Source: Vulcanimicrobiota bacterium (GTDB lineage: Bacteria > Vulcanimicrobiota > Vulcanimicrobiia > Vulcanimicrobiales > Vulcanimicrobiaceae). Taken from it: 64,000 nucleotides of DNA. The stretch is taken from assembly GCA_003140215.1 (NCBI GenBank), contig PLJL01000004.1, positions 340,191 to 404,190 on the forward strand, read 5' to 3'. The position numbers and the translations under genes are program-made. Below the pieces are notes generated by a model. That model made no database searches, was not told where the DNA came from, and saw only the letters and a list, made by a program, of their open reading frames with translations. Of this stretch, positions 35,108 through 45,894 are shown piece after piece (position 1 is the first letter of the stretch; each line of letters starts with the position of its first letter).

Positions 35108-37986
35108 GAGACCGCGCCCACCAGCTGGGCGAGCGCCGCGGAGGGCTCGCACTGCAGCTCCGCGGTGAGCACGTCGCGGTACTGCCGAAAGTGGCGCAAC
35201 GCGGCGGCCCGGTCGCCGCCGGCGAGGTAGGCCCGGATCGCGATCTCGCGCGCCGGTTCGTCGCACGGATCGTACGCGATCATCTCGTGGCACAGCGCCA
35301 GCGCCTCTTGCGTGTCGCCCCGTTCGAGCGCGAGCTCGGCGAGCGTCTGGGCGATCTCACAGCGCAGCTCGCGCAGCCTGCGCTCGGTTTGATCGAACCA
35401 CTCCCACGCCTCCAGCCGGGCCGGCCGCGCGGCGCGAACGCGCCCGTACAGCTCGCGCAGTTGCGGGGCGTGCTCGTCGCCGGGCGACCCGTCGCCGCGC
35501 AGCGCGCCGAGCGCGCGTTCGATCTCCCACAGGTCGACGCGCGCACCGCTGCCCAGGCGATAGCCGTCGGGCGTACGCACCACCACGGCGTCGCCGCCGC
35601 CCAGCCGCGCTTTGAGGCGGTGCAGACAAACGTGGAATGCGTTGCGAGCCGCGCTCTCGCCGAGGTCGGGCCAGAGCTGGTCGGTGAGCCGGCCGCGCGC
35701 GACCGCCTCGGGCCGAATCGCGATCGCGGTCAACAGCGCGTGCTCGCGCTCGGCCAGGTTGACCGGCTCGCCGTCGTGCAGGACGCGGCCGCTCACCAGC
35801 TCGACGATCACGCCGCCGCGCGCCGGCGTACCGCCGGCGGTGCGATAGCGGCCCAGAAACGGCGCCAGGAACGCGGCGTCGCCGCCGTGCGCGAGAGCGC
35901 CGACCGCCGCGTGGAGCGGTTCCGCGTCGATGCGTTGCGCGAGCGTCGCGGCGTGGGCGTACAGCTCGCCGCGGCGGGCCGGGTCGAGCTCGGCGAGCGC
36001 CAGGGCGGCGAGCACGCCGGTGAACGGACCCTGCCGGTCCTGGGCCAGCCGAACTGCGTTTGCGGCGTCGCGTTGCGCCGCCGCAGCGTCGCCCGCGGCG
36101 ACGGAGTTCGCGGCGGCGACGAGGTACGCGCGGGCGACCCATTCGGGATGGTCGTGGCGCTTCGGCTCCGCGAGCCGGCCGCGCGCGGCGGCGGCGAAGA
36201 ACGCGAAGCCGCGCACGCCGTCGCGTTCGACCGCGGTCTCGAGCACCGCGGCGTGCCGTCCGAAAGCGGCGCCGTCACCGGCGAGCCACGCGCCGAACGC
36301 CCCTTCGGCTTCGTAGAACGCGATGAAGTTGCGCAGGCCCGCGCCGTAGGCGATTTCGAGCGCCCGCGCGATGCGCTCGCGCTCGGTGTCGCGCTCGCCG
36401 CGCACGCGCGCGAGCTCGGCGCCTTGCGTCAACAGCGCGCCCGCGGCGGCGAGCGGCGTGCTCTCGATGAACGGCCAAGCCGCCTCGAGGTCCCGTTCCG
36501 CGGCGCCGGTCTGGCCCAGCGGCGCGCCGGCCAGGGCGCGCAAGTACAGCAGCCAGCCGTGCAGCGGCGTTTGCGGCACCTCCGGTGCGGCGATCGCCGC
36601 GCGCAGCTCTTCCACCACGCCGAGCGCCGCTTCGAATTCGCCGGCATACGCGAGCACCAGCGCGCGAAAAACCGACACGAAGGCGCGCTGTTCGCCGCCC
36701 GGTCCGTCCGGCACGCGCGCCCCGACATCGGCCGCCTCGTCGAGCAGCGAGCGCGCGTCGACGGTGAACGTTCGCACGAGCGCGGTCGTCGACCAGAGCC
36801 GCGGGTGGCGCCGCACCACCTCGCCGTCGAGCGATGCCAACAACCGCGCGACGGCGATCGGCGGCGTCGCCTCGTTGCGGGCCTCGATGCGCTCGAGTGC
36901 GGCCGCGGCGGCGTCCTGATCGCCGGCGGCAAAATCGATCTCGGCGACGCGTTGCCATTCGCCCGCCGTTGCATAGGCGGCTACGGTGCGCGCGAGCAGA
37001 CCGGCGATGCGCGCCGGATGGCGTTCGGCCAGCGCCGCCGCGAGCAGCGGGTGCACGGTGTAGACACCGTCGTGTTGGGCGAGAAACGGCGACCCTGCAG
37101 CGAAGCGCTCGAAGGTCGCCAGCGCGGCGTCGCTGCCCAGGGCGAGCCGCAGGTCGCGTTCGAGGGCCTGCGGGATCGCGGCGGCGGCCAGCAGCCCGTC
37201 GAGCGTCGCCGGCGCCGCCTCCGCCAAGACCTGATCGGCGAGGTACTCGTGCAGATCTTCGTACGCGACGTCGTCGAGCGCGTCGAGCAGCGCTTCGAGC
37301 CGGCCTTCGTGCGCGAAGCGCACCAACAGGAGAACCGCGATCGGCCAGCCGCCGGAGAGCTCGGCGACGCGCTCGACGAGCGTGCTGCTCGCACCGGTGC
37401 CTGCGAAGAGCGCGCGAATCTCGTCGCGCCCGAAGGCCAGCTCCGCGGCCCGCAGCGTCAGGATGCGGTGCGGCGGCGCGAAGCGCGAGAGGTGCATGCG
37501 CAGCGGCTCGCGCGAGCACAGCACGATGCGGCGGCTCTCCGGGCGCACCGCGAGCAAGGCGGCGAGAAAACCGCGGGCGCCCCGGTCGGCGAGCGCGTCT
37601 TCGGCGTTCTCGACCACGAAGGCGGTCGCTGCCGCCTCCTCGCGCCAGGCCGCCAGAGCGACTGCCAGGCGCTCGCCGACCCCGGCCTGCTCGTCGCCCA
37701 GCAGCGTCTCGCGCCGCGACAGTACCGCGCTCTCGCGCGGTGCCGCCGCCGCCAGGGCGGCCACGACGCGCCGGGCCAGATCCAGCTCGGAGGCGACCCC
37801 GCGGCAATCGCACAGCGCGACCGCGGACAGCCCCGCGACGAGCTGCCGGGCCAGGGTCGACTTGCCGAACCCGGCCGGCGCGACGAGCACCACGATTGCG
37901 GGCCCGGCGGCCCGAACCCGGTCCAGCAGCGCGGCGCGCGGGAGACCGTCCGCGCTGGGGCGGGGCGATGAAGCGGTCGTGTCCAT
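35104..37986 (-). CDS. Large BTAD-type transcriptional regulator with NTPase domain
   Basis: 960 aa. An N-terminal P-loop NTPase (VLVAPAGFGKSTLARQL, residues about 34-50) resembles MalT/AfsR-like STAND ATPases. It is followed by a long helical-repeat region. Near the C-terminus is an OmpR-like winged helix (VNLAEREHALLTAIAI, RLTDQLWPDLGESAARNAFH) and then a bacterial transcriptional activation domain ([40 protein letters not shown]). In STAND regulators an inducer controls ATP-driven assembly. Target genes are unknown. A long ORF on the opposite strand is a GC shadow. Confidence 0.85.
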   Translation of the reverse strand: MDTTASSPRPSADGLPRAALLDRVRAAGPAIVVLVAPAGFGKSTLARQLVAGLSAVALCDCRGVASELDLARRVVAALAAAAPRESAVLSRRETLLGDEQAGVGERLAVALAAWREEAAATAFVVENAEDALADRGARGFLAALLAVRPESRRIVLCSREPLRMHLSRFAPPHRILTLRAAELAFGRDEIRALFAGTGASSTLVERVAELSGGWPIAVLLLVRFAHEGRLEALLDALDDVAYEDLHEYLADQVLAEAAPATLDGLLAAAAIPQALERDLRLALGSDAALATFERFAAGSPFLAQHDGVYTVHPLLAAALAERHPARIAGLLARTVAAYATAGEWQRVAEIDFAAGDQDAAAAALERIEARNEATPPIAVARLLASLDGEVVRRHPRLWSTTALVRTFTVDARSLLDEAADVGARVPDGPGGEQRAFVSVFRALVLAYAGEFEAALGVVEELRAAIAAPEVPQTPLHGWLLYLRALAGAPLGQTGAAERDLEAAWPFIESTPLAAAGALLTQGAELARVRGERDTERERIARALEIAYGAGLRNFIAFYEAEGAFGAWLAGDGAAFGRHAAVLETAVERDGVRGFAFFAAAARGRLAEPKRHDHPEWVARAYLVAAANSVAAGDAAAAQRDAANAVRLAQDRQGPFTGVLAALALAELDPARRGELYAHAATLAQRIDAEPLHAAVGALAHGGDAAFLAPFLGRYRTAGGTPARGGVIVELVSGRVLHDGEPVNLAEREHALLTAIAIRPEAVARGRLTDQLWPDLGESAARNAFHVCLHRLKARLGGGDAVVVRTPDGYRLGSGARVDLWEIERALGALRGDGSPGDEHAPQLRELYGRVRAARPARLEAWEWFDQTERRLRELRCEIAQTLAELALERGDTQEALALCHEMIAYDPCDEPAREIAIRAYLAGGDRAAALRHFRQYRDVLTAELQCEPSAALAQLVGAVS

Positions 37987-38230
37987 CCTGCTCGTAAGCC
38001 AATGCCCGGTAGTGAGGCCCCAGACTTTCGTCGTCCGCCGGCCGCTCCCCCGGACCGCGGCGCCTCCCGTGTGCTTGCTACATTAACGCCGTATTACTTT
38101 ACACACGCGCCTGTGGAGTCTGTGGATTCGACGCCGGCATGGGGCCCGCGCAGACGGAGGTCGCCGCGGCCGATGGGAAAGGTGGGAGCAGGCGAGTTAG
38201 CCCGCGGCCCGGGCGCTGGAACCCGGCGCG
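37987..38230. other. Intergenic region between the BTAD regulator and hsp20
   Basis: About 245 bp without a gene. An AT-richer patch (about 38080-38110) may hold the regulator's promoter on the minus strand. No tRNA or clear structured RNA was recognised. Confidence 0.35.
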
Positions 38231-38257
38231 TTGGCAGTGTGTTGACGGGAGTGCTAA
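38231..38257 (+). promoter_or_regulatory. CIRCE operator upstream of hsp20-lon
   Basis: The right arm GAGTGCTAA (38249-38257) is a perfect consensus arm. The left arm TTGGCAGTG (38231-38239) matches TTAGCACTC at 6 of 9 positions, and the spacer is exactly 9 bp. Placed 39 bp before the Hsp20 start, it suggests HrcA control of hsp20 and lon. Confidence 0.7.
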
Positions 38258-38295
38258 GGCGCTTCGCGCCAAGAGAACGGAAAGGAACCCGTCGC

Positions 38296-38717
38296 GTGCG
38301 GAACCACGACGAGATACTGGAGTTCGAGCGGTTGTTCGCACCCCGCGGTGCGCACGGGCGTTTCGAGCCCAATGCGGACGTGCACCTCGATGAGAGTGCG
38401 CGCGCCGTCGTCGTGCACGTCGAGCTGGCCGGCGCGAACGCCGATTCGCTGCAAGTCGTCGTCGACGACGAGTGTCTGGTCATCGCCGGCATCCGCGCTC
38501 GTGGCGACCTCTCGCGCGATGCGTCACTGCTGCGCAAAGAGATCCAGTACGGCGAGTTCCTCAAGCAGATCCGCCTCCCCGCGCCCGTCCTCGGCGACGG
38601 CGCGACGGCGGTCTACCGCGACGGCATCTTGACGATCCGTCTTCCGCTCGCGCAAACGAAGAAGTACCCGATCGTGCGGACCGAGATCCGCATGACGGTA
38701 AGAAGGACCCCCGTTTA

Positions 38718-38718
<1 letters not shown>
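38296..38718 (+). CDS. Hsp20-family small heat-shock protein
   Basis: 140 aa from GTG 38296 with AAAGGA about 10 bp upstream. The alpha-crystallin domain is clear: NADVHLDESARAVVVHVEL, AGANADSLQVVVDDECLVIA and the late AVYRDGILTIRLPLA. The IxI/V tail is degenerate. Such ATP-independent holdases bind unfolding proteins. The stop overlaps the lon ATG (TAATG), so the two are coupled. Confidence 0.9.
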
Positions 38719-41180
<2,462 letters not shown>

Positions 41181-41199
41181 CCGGTAGGCCGGTCGGGCT

Positions 41200-41652
41200 C
41201 TAGCGCAGCGTCGGGCCGGCGACGCGGTAGAGGCGTCCGGCGTGGTCGTCGCGCGTGCTCTCGTGTAGCGTGTGCGCGGCGTGGCGCTCGGAGCCGATGA
41301 TGACGCGGCGCTCCTCCGCGCTGTCGTAGCGGAGATCGGGCCGCTCCTGCAACCGGTCGTACGTCCGAGCGTTGACCGCGGCATGATCGAGCTCGTGCCC
41401 CAGACCCAGTGCCGGCGACTGGCGTCCGCCGCTGCTGGTGCGCAGCGCGCTGTACGGATCCCAGCGGATCGTGTGCGACCACGGCAGGTAGGCGTCGTCG
41501 CCGCGGTGGTCGATGACGATGCGGTGCGGCGTGCGGCTGTGCTCGAGCCGCGCGATGAGCGACCGCTCGACCGGGTCGCGCGCGAGGTACGCGAACGCCG
41601 CGTCGACCGCGCTCCGCGCGGCGGCCGGAATCGTGAGCGAACCATATCTCAT
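41200..41652 (-). CDS. Putative zinc metallopeptidase with HExxH motif
   Basis: 150 aa. A HELDH motif (His86-Glu87-Leu-Asp-His90 in LGLGHELDHAA) followed about 23 residues later by AEERRVI (Glu113/Glu114) fits the HExxH plus distal Glu arrangement of small gluzincins, and recalls the M91/NleD family. No signal peptide. There is no secretion-system gene nearby, so a toxin or effector role cannot be claimed. Confidence 0.5.
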   Translation of the reverse strand: MRYGSLTIPAAARSAVDAAFAYLARDPVERSLIARLEHSRTPHRIVIDHRGDDAYLPWSHTIRWDPYSALRTSSGGRQSPALGLGHELDHAAVNARTYDRLQERPDLRYDSAEERRVIIGSERHAAHTLHESTRDDHAGRLYRVAGPTLR

Positions 41653-41750
41653 GCCGCCGGTCGTTCACGCCCGGCGCGCGGCCGGCAACCCTCCCGCCGG
41701 TGCAACTGCGGCAACCCGCGGGGTGTCATCCGCACGTGGCCGGTCGAACG

Positions 41751-42668
41751 ATGGTGCGAACGGTGGCGGTGCGCGGGGTTGACCTGCGGCTCGTCGTCGC
41801 CGTTGCCGCGGTGTGGATCCTGTGGGGCTCGACGTTCGCCGCGCTGCGCTACTCGGTCGCGACGATGCCGCCCTTCGTGCTGGCGTCGGCCCGCTTCATC
41901 CTCGCCGGCGCCCTGCTCTACGCGCTGTGTGCCGCGCGCGGCCGCGCCCGTCCCACGCGTGACGACTTGGTGCGGGCGGCGATCACCGGGACGACGTTGC
42001 TGCTGCTCGGCAACGGCGTCGTCGTCTGGACCGTGCAGTTCTTGCCCACCGGGATCAACTCGCTGCTGCTGTCGCTCTCGGCGGTGTGGATGGCGCTCAT
42101 CGCGTTCGCCTGGGACCGCGAACGCCCGTCGCACGTCGCGCTCGCCGGCATGCTGATGGGACTCGTCGGCATGGTCCTGCTGCTGCAGCCGAAGGCGATT
42201 GCCGCCTTGCCGCTATGGCCGGCGGTCTTGGCCCTGCTGGCCAGCATCTCGTGGGCGTTCGGCTCGGTGTATCAACGCCGCGCGCCGCGCAGCTCCGACC
42301 TCATGCTCGCGACCGCGCTGCAAATGCTCATCGGGGGCGCGCTGCTCGCGGTCGAAGCGGCGCTCTTCGGCGAGTGGCGCGGCTTCGACGTGCACGCGGT
42401 CGCCGCCGCGTCGTGGGGCGGTTTCGCTTGGCTGGTGATCTTCGGCAGCGTCTTCGCCTTCAGCGCGTATCTCTATGTGATGCAGTTCGCGAGCACCGCG
42501 CTGGCCTCGACCTATGCGTACGTCAACCCGATGGTCGCCGTGATCCTCGGGATGGTCCTGTTCCACGAGCGTTTCACCCTGCTCGAAGCCGTCGCCGGTG
42601 CGTTCATCCTCGCCGGCGTCGCGCTCATGATGGTGCCTTACCGCTTGTCGACGACGGCCAGCAGATAG
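41751..42668 (+). CDS. EamA/DMT-family exporter
   Basis: 305 aa with about ten transmembrane segments in two EamA repeats (VAVAAVWILWGSTFAALRYS at the start; VLALLASISWAFGSVYQRRA opens the second). ATG 41751 was chosen as it immediately precedes the first helix. Family members (RhaT/YedA-like) export amino acids or small metabolites; the substrate is not known. A partial, frameshifted copy of its middle lies just downstream. Confidence 0.85.
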   Translation: MVRTVAVRGVDLRLVVAVAAVWILWGSTFAALRYSVATMPPFVLASARFILAGALLYALCAARGRARPTRDDLVRAAITGTTLLLLGNGVVVWTVQFLPTGINSLLLSLSAVWMALIAFAWDRERPSHVALAGMLMGLVGMVLLLQPKAIAALPLWPAVLALLASISWAFGSVYQRRAPRSSDLMLATALQMLIGGALLAVEAALFGEWRGFDVHAVAAASWGGFAWLVIFGSVFAFSAYLYVMQFASTALASTYAYVNPMVAVILGMVLFHERFTLLEAVAGAFILAGVALMMVPYRLSTTASR

Positions 42669-42717
42669 CCGTTGTGCCAGTCGCTGTGCGTTCCGCCTGC
42701 CGCGTTGTGAGTATCGT

Positions 42718-42797
42718 CGGGCAACGGGGTGGTCGTCTGGACGGTGCCGTTTCTTGTCCACCGGGAGCAACTCGCTGCTCCTGTCGCTCTCCCTCGC
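42718..42797 (+). pseudogene. Fragment of an EamA paralogue
   Basis: About 75 bp closely matching 42008-42085 inside the intact permease gene (shared blocks include GTCGTCTGGAC, CAACTCGCTGCT and CTGTCGCTCTC) with scattered substitutions and one extra T that breaks the frame. In the correct frames it reads GNGVVVWTV and NSLLLSLS. It is a decayed duplicate or the scar of a recombination. The short ORF over it is not a gene. Confidence 0.75.
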
Positions 42798-42879
42798 AAT
42801 CAGAAGCCGCTCAAAGACGGCAGGGCCTCTAATGTCTTGGCAGTAAGGCCTCTGTATTGCCGTCATTGCGTCCGGGGTT

Positions 42880-44175
42880 ATGCGCATGTACAATCGCAAT
42901 CTCGTTGGCATAGCCGTCGCACTTGGGATCTTCTTGTGTCCACTTGCTGCTAACTCAGTTCCGTCTGTCACGAATTGGGTCGAACGTGGCAATCAGGCTA
43001 CCATTCGCGGGGATCTTGTCGAGGCGCTCCAAGATTATACAAAGGCGACGAATCAAGTTCCTGGCGATCCCGTTCCGTGGTACGATCGCGCTCTTACATA
43101 CAAGAATCTTGGACGAATTCCCGAAGCCACTGCTGACGCGCGGCGCGCAATCGAGCTGCAACCGTCCTTCTCCGATGGCTATTGGCTGTTAGCGCATCTG
43201 CTTCAACTAGGTGGCAACACCGACGAAGCCTTGAGCATGGCGAGTCGCGCGGTTGGACTAACGCCGGACAGTGTCGCCTATCGCTCCCGCCGTGCTGCGA
43301 TTCTCGTCGACATGATGCGACCCTCTGAGGCGAAAGCTGACTATGAGTTTATCTTGGGCCGCAATCCCAATGACCTAGACAGTCTTCAAGGATTAGCGTA
43401 CGTACTTTTTAGTATGAACGACCAAAAGAGTGCTCTACTGATTCTAAAGCGTTACATTACCCTCGTCCCAGTAGAACACCGCGACGATACTACCGTCATT
43501 GCTCTGGCCGATCTACTCATGGGTCATGGACGATACGCCGATGCCTTCGTATACTTGTCGCAACATTCCAGTACCTCACCGCGCGCGACGGAAAGCAAGG
43601 CCAGGGCTCTTCTTGGAATGGGTCGGCGGGACGAGGCTCTAGCATTGTTATCGAGCTCGTCGCACGAAGGTGTCAGCTCGCTGCGGTTGCGGGGGATCGT
43701 CCTTTTTGAGGGCGCTCGCTGCGCGGAAGCGGCCGACGCTTTTCGCGAAGCTTCGAGATTAGAGCCTAAGGACGCACTCACCCTACGCAATCTTGGGGCG
43801 GCATTTCTTTGCGCTAATCAAGTTCCAGCTGCCAGAGATGCTTTAAGGCGCGCTATCCGGTTGAACCCGGCCGACACCCTTGCGTATCGATTTGAGGCGG
43901 ACGCATCTCGTCGGCTAGGCGACCTTGATGACGCGGTTCGAAATGCTCGAACATTCCTCGCGCTCGGAGGCGATGATTTTCGAGTGCTGCTTATGCTCGG
44001 CGTCGATGAATACCGAGCAGGTGACAAAGCAAGGGGCACTGCGGACTATGAGCGCGGGTGCTCGCTAGCCGTAGCCGGTTCTCGTGACCTTGAGCTTTGC
44101 AAGGCGCAACTGCCCAAGATGAAGGCGACGATAAGAAAGAGAGCCGCGACGATGCCGCCGCGGCCCCCCCACTAA
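42880..44175 (+). CDS. Exported TPR-repeat protein of foreign composition
   Basis: 431 aa. An export signal (LVGIAVALGIFLCPLAANS) is followed by multiple tetratricopeptide repeats, for example WVERGNQATIRGDLVEALQD, WYDRALTYKNLGRIPEATAD, LRNLGAAFLCANQVPAARDA and FEADASRRLGDLDDAVRNAR. The gene uses many A/T-ending codons (for example TCA, CTT, ATT, AAT) and is visibly AT-richer than every neighbour, which suggests recent acquisition. TPR arrays mediate protein contacts; partners are unknown. Confidence 0.8.
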   Translation: MRMYNRNLVGIAVALGIFLCPLAANSVPSVTNWVERGNQATIRGDLVEALQDYTKATNQVPGDPVPWYDRALTYKNLGRIPEATADARRAIELQPSFSDGYWLLAHLLQLGGNTDEALSMASRAVGLTPDSVAYRSRRAAILVDMMRPSEAKADYEFILGRNPNDLDSLQGLAYVLFSMNDQKSALLILKRYITLVPVEHRDDTTVIALADLLMGHGRYADAFVYLSQHSSTSPRATESKARALLGMGRRDEALALLSSSSHEGVSSLRLRGIVLFEGARCAEAADAFREASRLEPKDALTLRNLGAAFLCANQVPAARDALRRAIRLNPADTLAYRFEADASRRLGDLDDAVRNARTFLALGGDDFRVLLMLGVDEYRAGDKARGTADYERGCSLAVAGSRDLELCKAQLPKMKATIRKRAATMPPRPPH

Positions 44176-44282
44176 CGTCAGCAGAAGTGGCGAAAGTGGT
44201 CGTACCGGTCGAGGTGCGCGTTTCGACGTTATGGGTGTGGCGCAGATGATGGCTGCCGGAGCGGGCGGCCGCGCCGGCACCC

Positions 44283-44312
44283 GCCCTTTAACCCGGCTCA
44301 GGATGACAAGGT
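44283..44312. repeat. Dispersed repeat copy D, at the end of the sarcosine-oxidase-like gene
   Basis: Contains GGCTCAGGATGACAA, related to the reverse complement of copy B (GGCTCAGCATGACAATG). It includes the 3' end and stop of the gene ending at 44298. Confidence 0.5.
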
Positions 44313-45431
44313 AAAGCGTCCCGGTGCGAACAGGTCGATCGTGACGCCGGGATCGTCGTTCGCGAGCAGCGCCGCGACGATCTCGCCGACGACCGGCGCG
44401 AACTTGTAGCCGTGGCCTGAGAAGCCACCGGCGACGGCGACGCGCGGTTGCCGCGGATGCGTCCCGATGACGAAGCGCTCGTCGGGCGTGAGCGCGTACA
44501 TGCACGGATCGGCGCGTACGAACGAACCGGCCGCCGCGGGGACGAACGAGCTCAGCGCGGCGTGCGCGAACGCGATCTCGTCTGCGCGCACGGTGCGGAC
44601 GAGCGCGTCGGGATCGGCGTCGACGCCGCTGCCGTGATGCGCGACCTTGGCGCCGTCGCCGAAGTCGGGAAAGCCGTAGAACATGCGCGCGCCGGCGCGC
44701 TCGACGCACCAGATCGGGAGCCGCTCCGGCGAGACTGCGGCGCGCTCGCGCGGAGCAAACCAGAACTGCACGTTGCGCTCGATGCGCAGTGGGATGCCGA
44801 GGTCCGGCGCGATGCGCGCGAACCAGGGTCCGGCGCACAGCGCCAGCCGCTCGGCTTCGAGCCGCGTTCCGTCGGCGAGCGTGACGCGCACGCCGTGCTC
44901 GCCGGCATCCCACCCGGTCGCCTGCACGCCGAACCGCAGCTCCGCGCCGTCCGCCGCCGCGACCGCGAGGTGCGCATGCACGCCGGCTTCGGGGAACAGC
45001 GCTCCGGCGACCGCCTCGTACACGCCGATCTCGTCGGCGCGCGGCGTCAGCGCGGGGAAGCGCCGGCACAGTTCGCGCGCGTCGTACACCTCGTGCGCGA
45101 GCTGCCAGCGCTGCGCGCTGGCCAGGGTTCCGGCGACGACCGGCATCTCGGGTCGCCCGACGAAGATCCCGCCGGTGCGCGCCCGCAGCACCGTCTCGGT
45201 GCGCGTTTCGAGCGCGTCCCACAGCGCGTAAGCGCGGCGCGCCAGCGGCACGTAGTCCGGCGATTCGAAATACGCCTGGCGGATGATGCGCGTGCGGCCG
45301 TGCGACGCACCGCGGTCGTGCGCGGGGCCGAAGCGCTCGAGCCCCAGCACGCGCATCCCGCGCCGCGCGGCGTGCGCGGCGACGGCGCTGCCCATCCCGC
45401 CCAGGCCGAGCACGATCGCGTCGTAGCGCAC
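44298..45431 (-). CDS. Monomeric sarcosine oxidase / N-methyltryptophan oxidase family flavoenzyme
   Basis: 377 aa from GTG 45431, just after the upstream gene's stop. FAD fold GLGGMGSAVAAHAARRG and VLGLERFGP. ASHGRTRIIR is the flavin-proximal segment of the MSOX/MTOX group. CMYALTPDERFVIG carries the Cys that covalently binds FAD in MSOX, and GFSGHGYKFAPVVGEI closes the FAD site. It oxidises an N-methylamino acid or related amine to an imine with H2O2. The exact substrate is unknown. The stop lies in a dispersed repeat. Confidence 0.85.
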   Translation of the reverse strand: MRYDAIVLGLGGMGSAVAAHAARRGMRVLGLERFGPAHDRGASHGRTRIIRQAYFESPDYVPLARRAYALWDALETRTETVLRARTGGIFVGRPEMPVVAGTLASAQRWQLAHEVYDARELCRRFPALTPRADEIGVYEAVAGALFPEAGVHAHLAVAAADGAELRFGVQATGWDAGEHGVRVTLADGTRLEAERLALCAGPWFARIAPDLGIPLRIERNVQFWFAPRERAAVSPERLPIWCVERAGARMFYGFPDFGDGAKVAHHGSGVDADPDALVRTVRADEIAFAHAALSSFVPAAAGSFVRADPCMYALTPDERFVIGTHPRQPRVAVAGGFSGHGYKFAPVVGEIVAALLANDDPGVTIDLFAPGRFTLSS

Positions 45432-45435
45432 GCGC

Positions 45436-45894
45436 TCAGCGACGCGGCGGCAGCGGCCCGTGCCCAAGCGCGCGCGCGGCCTCGACCCAGCCGTCGGCTT
45501 CTTGGACCGCGGCGAGTTGCGCGGGCTCCGCGCCGCTGAGGTTGACCTGCGCGCGCAACGCGGTGGCCCGCGAGACCAGCCGTGCTTCGGCGGCCGCGTC
45601 GCGGGGATTGTCCGCAGCGTAGGTCGCGCCCGCGATCACGGCGTGCGCCGCGTCGACGTACGCGTCGATGCGTCCGCCCCGGTCCGCGGCCGGGCAGCGC
45701 GCCAGCGCGTTGGAGGCCGCGACGTAGCGCGCCGTCGCTTCGCGAAACGCGCCGCGCTGCCCCAGGCTGCGCGCGTCGACGGCCAGATGTGCCGCCACGG
45801 TGTGGTCGCATCCGCCGGCGGCGCCCGCAGTCCCGCCGCTCAGAGCGGCTAGGGCAAACACCGTTCCGGCGAGCGCGCGCTGCAAAACGTTCAC
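45436..45894 (-). CDS. Exported helical protein of unknown function
   Basis: 152 aa with a signal peptide (LQRALAGTVFALAALSGGTA) and a helix-rich Ala mature part with one Cys pair candidate (GGCDHTVAAH, ALARCPAADRG). No family recognised. It overlaps selD by 4 bp and precedes the flavoenzyme by 4 bp, so it is inside the same operon. Confidence 0.55.
   Translation of the reverse strand: MNVLQRALAGTVFALAALSGGTAGAAGGCDHTVAAHLAVDARSLGQRGAFREATARYVAASNALARCPAADRGGRIDAYVDAAHAVIAGATYAADNPRDAAAEARLVSRATALRAQVNLSGAEPAQLAAVQEADGWVEAARALGHGPLPPRR

Noticed and set aside
35191..37971. A 926-aa open frame opposite the BTAD regulator
   Set aside because: GC-rich shadow frame: the opposite strand encodes a full STAND/BTAD protein with P-loop and winged helix, while this frame has no recognisable motif and an Arg/Gly/Ala-biased composition.
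42729..42953. A 74-aa frame over the EamA fragment
   Set aside because: It is the wrong frame across a decayed gene piece and runs into the TPR gene.
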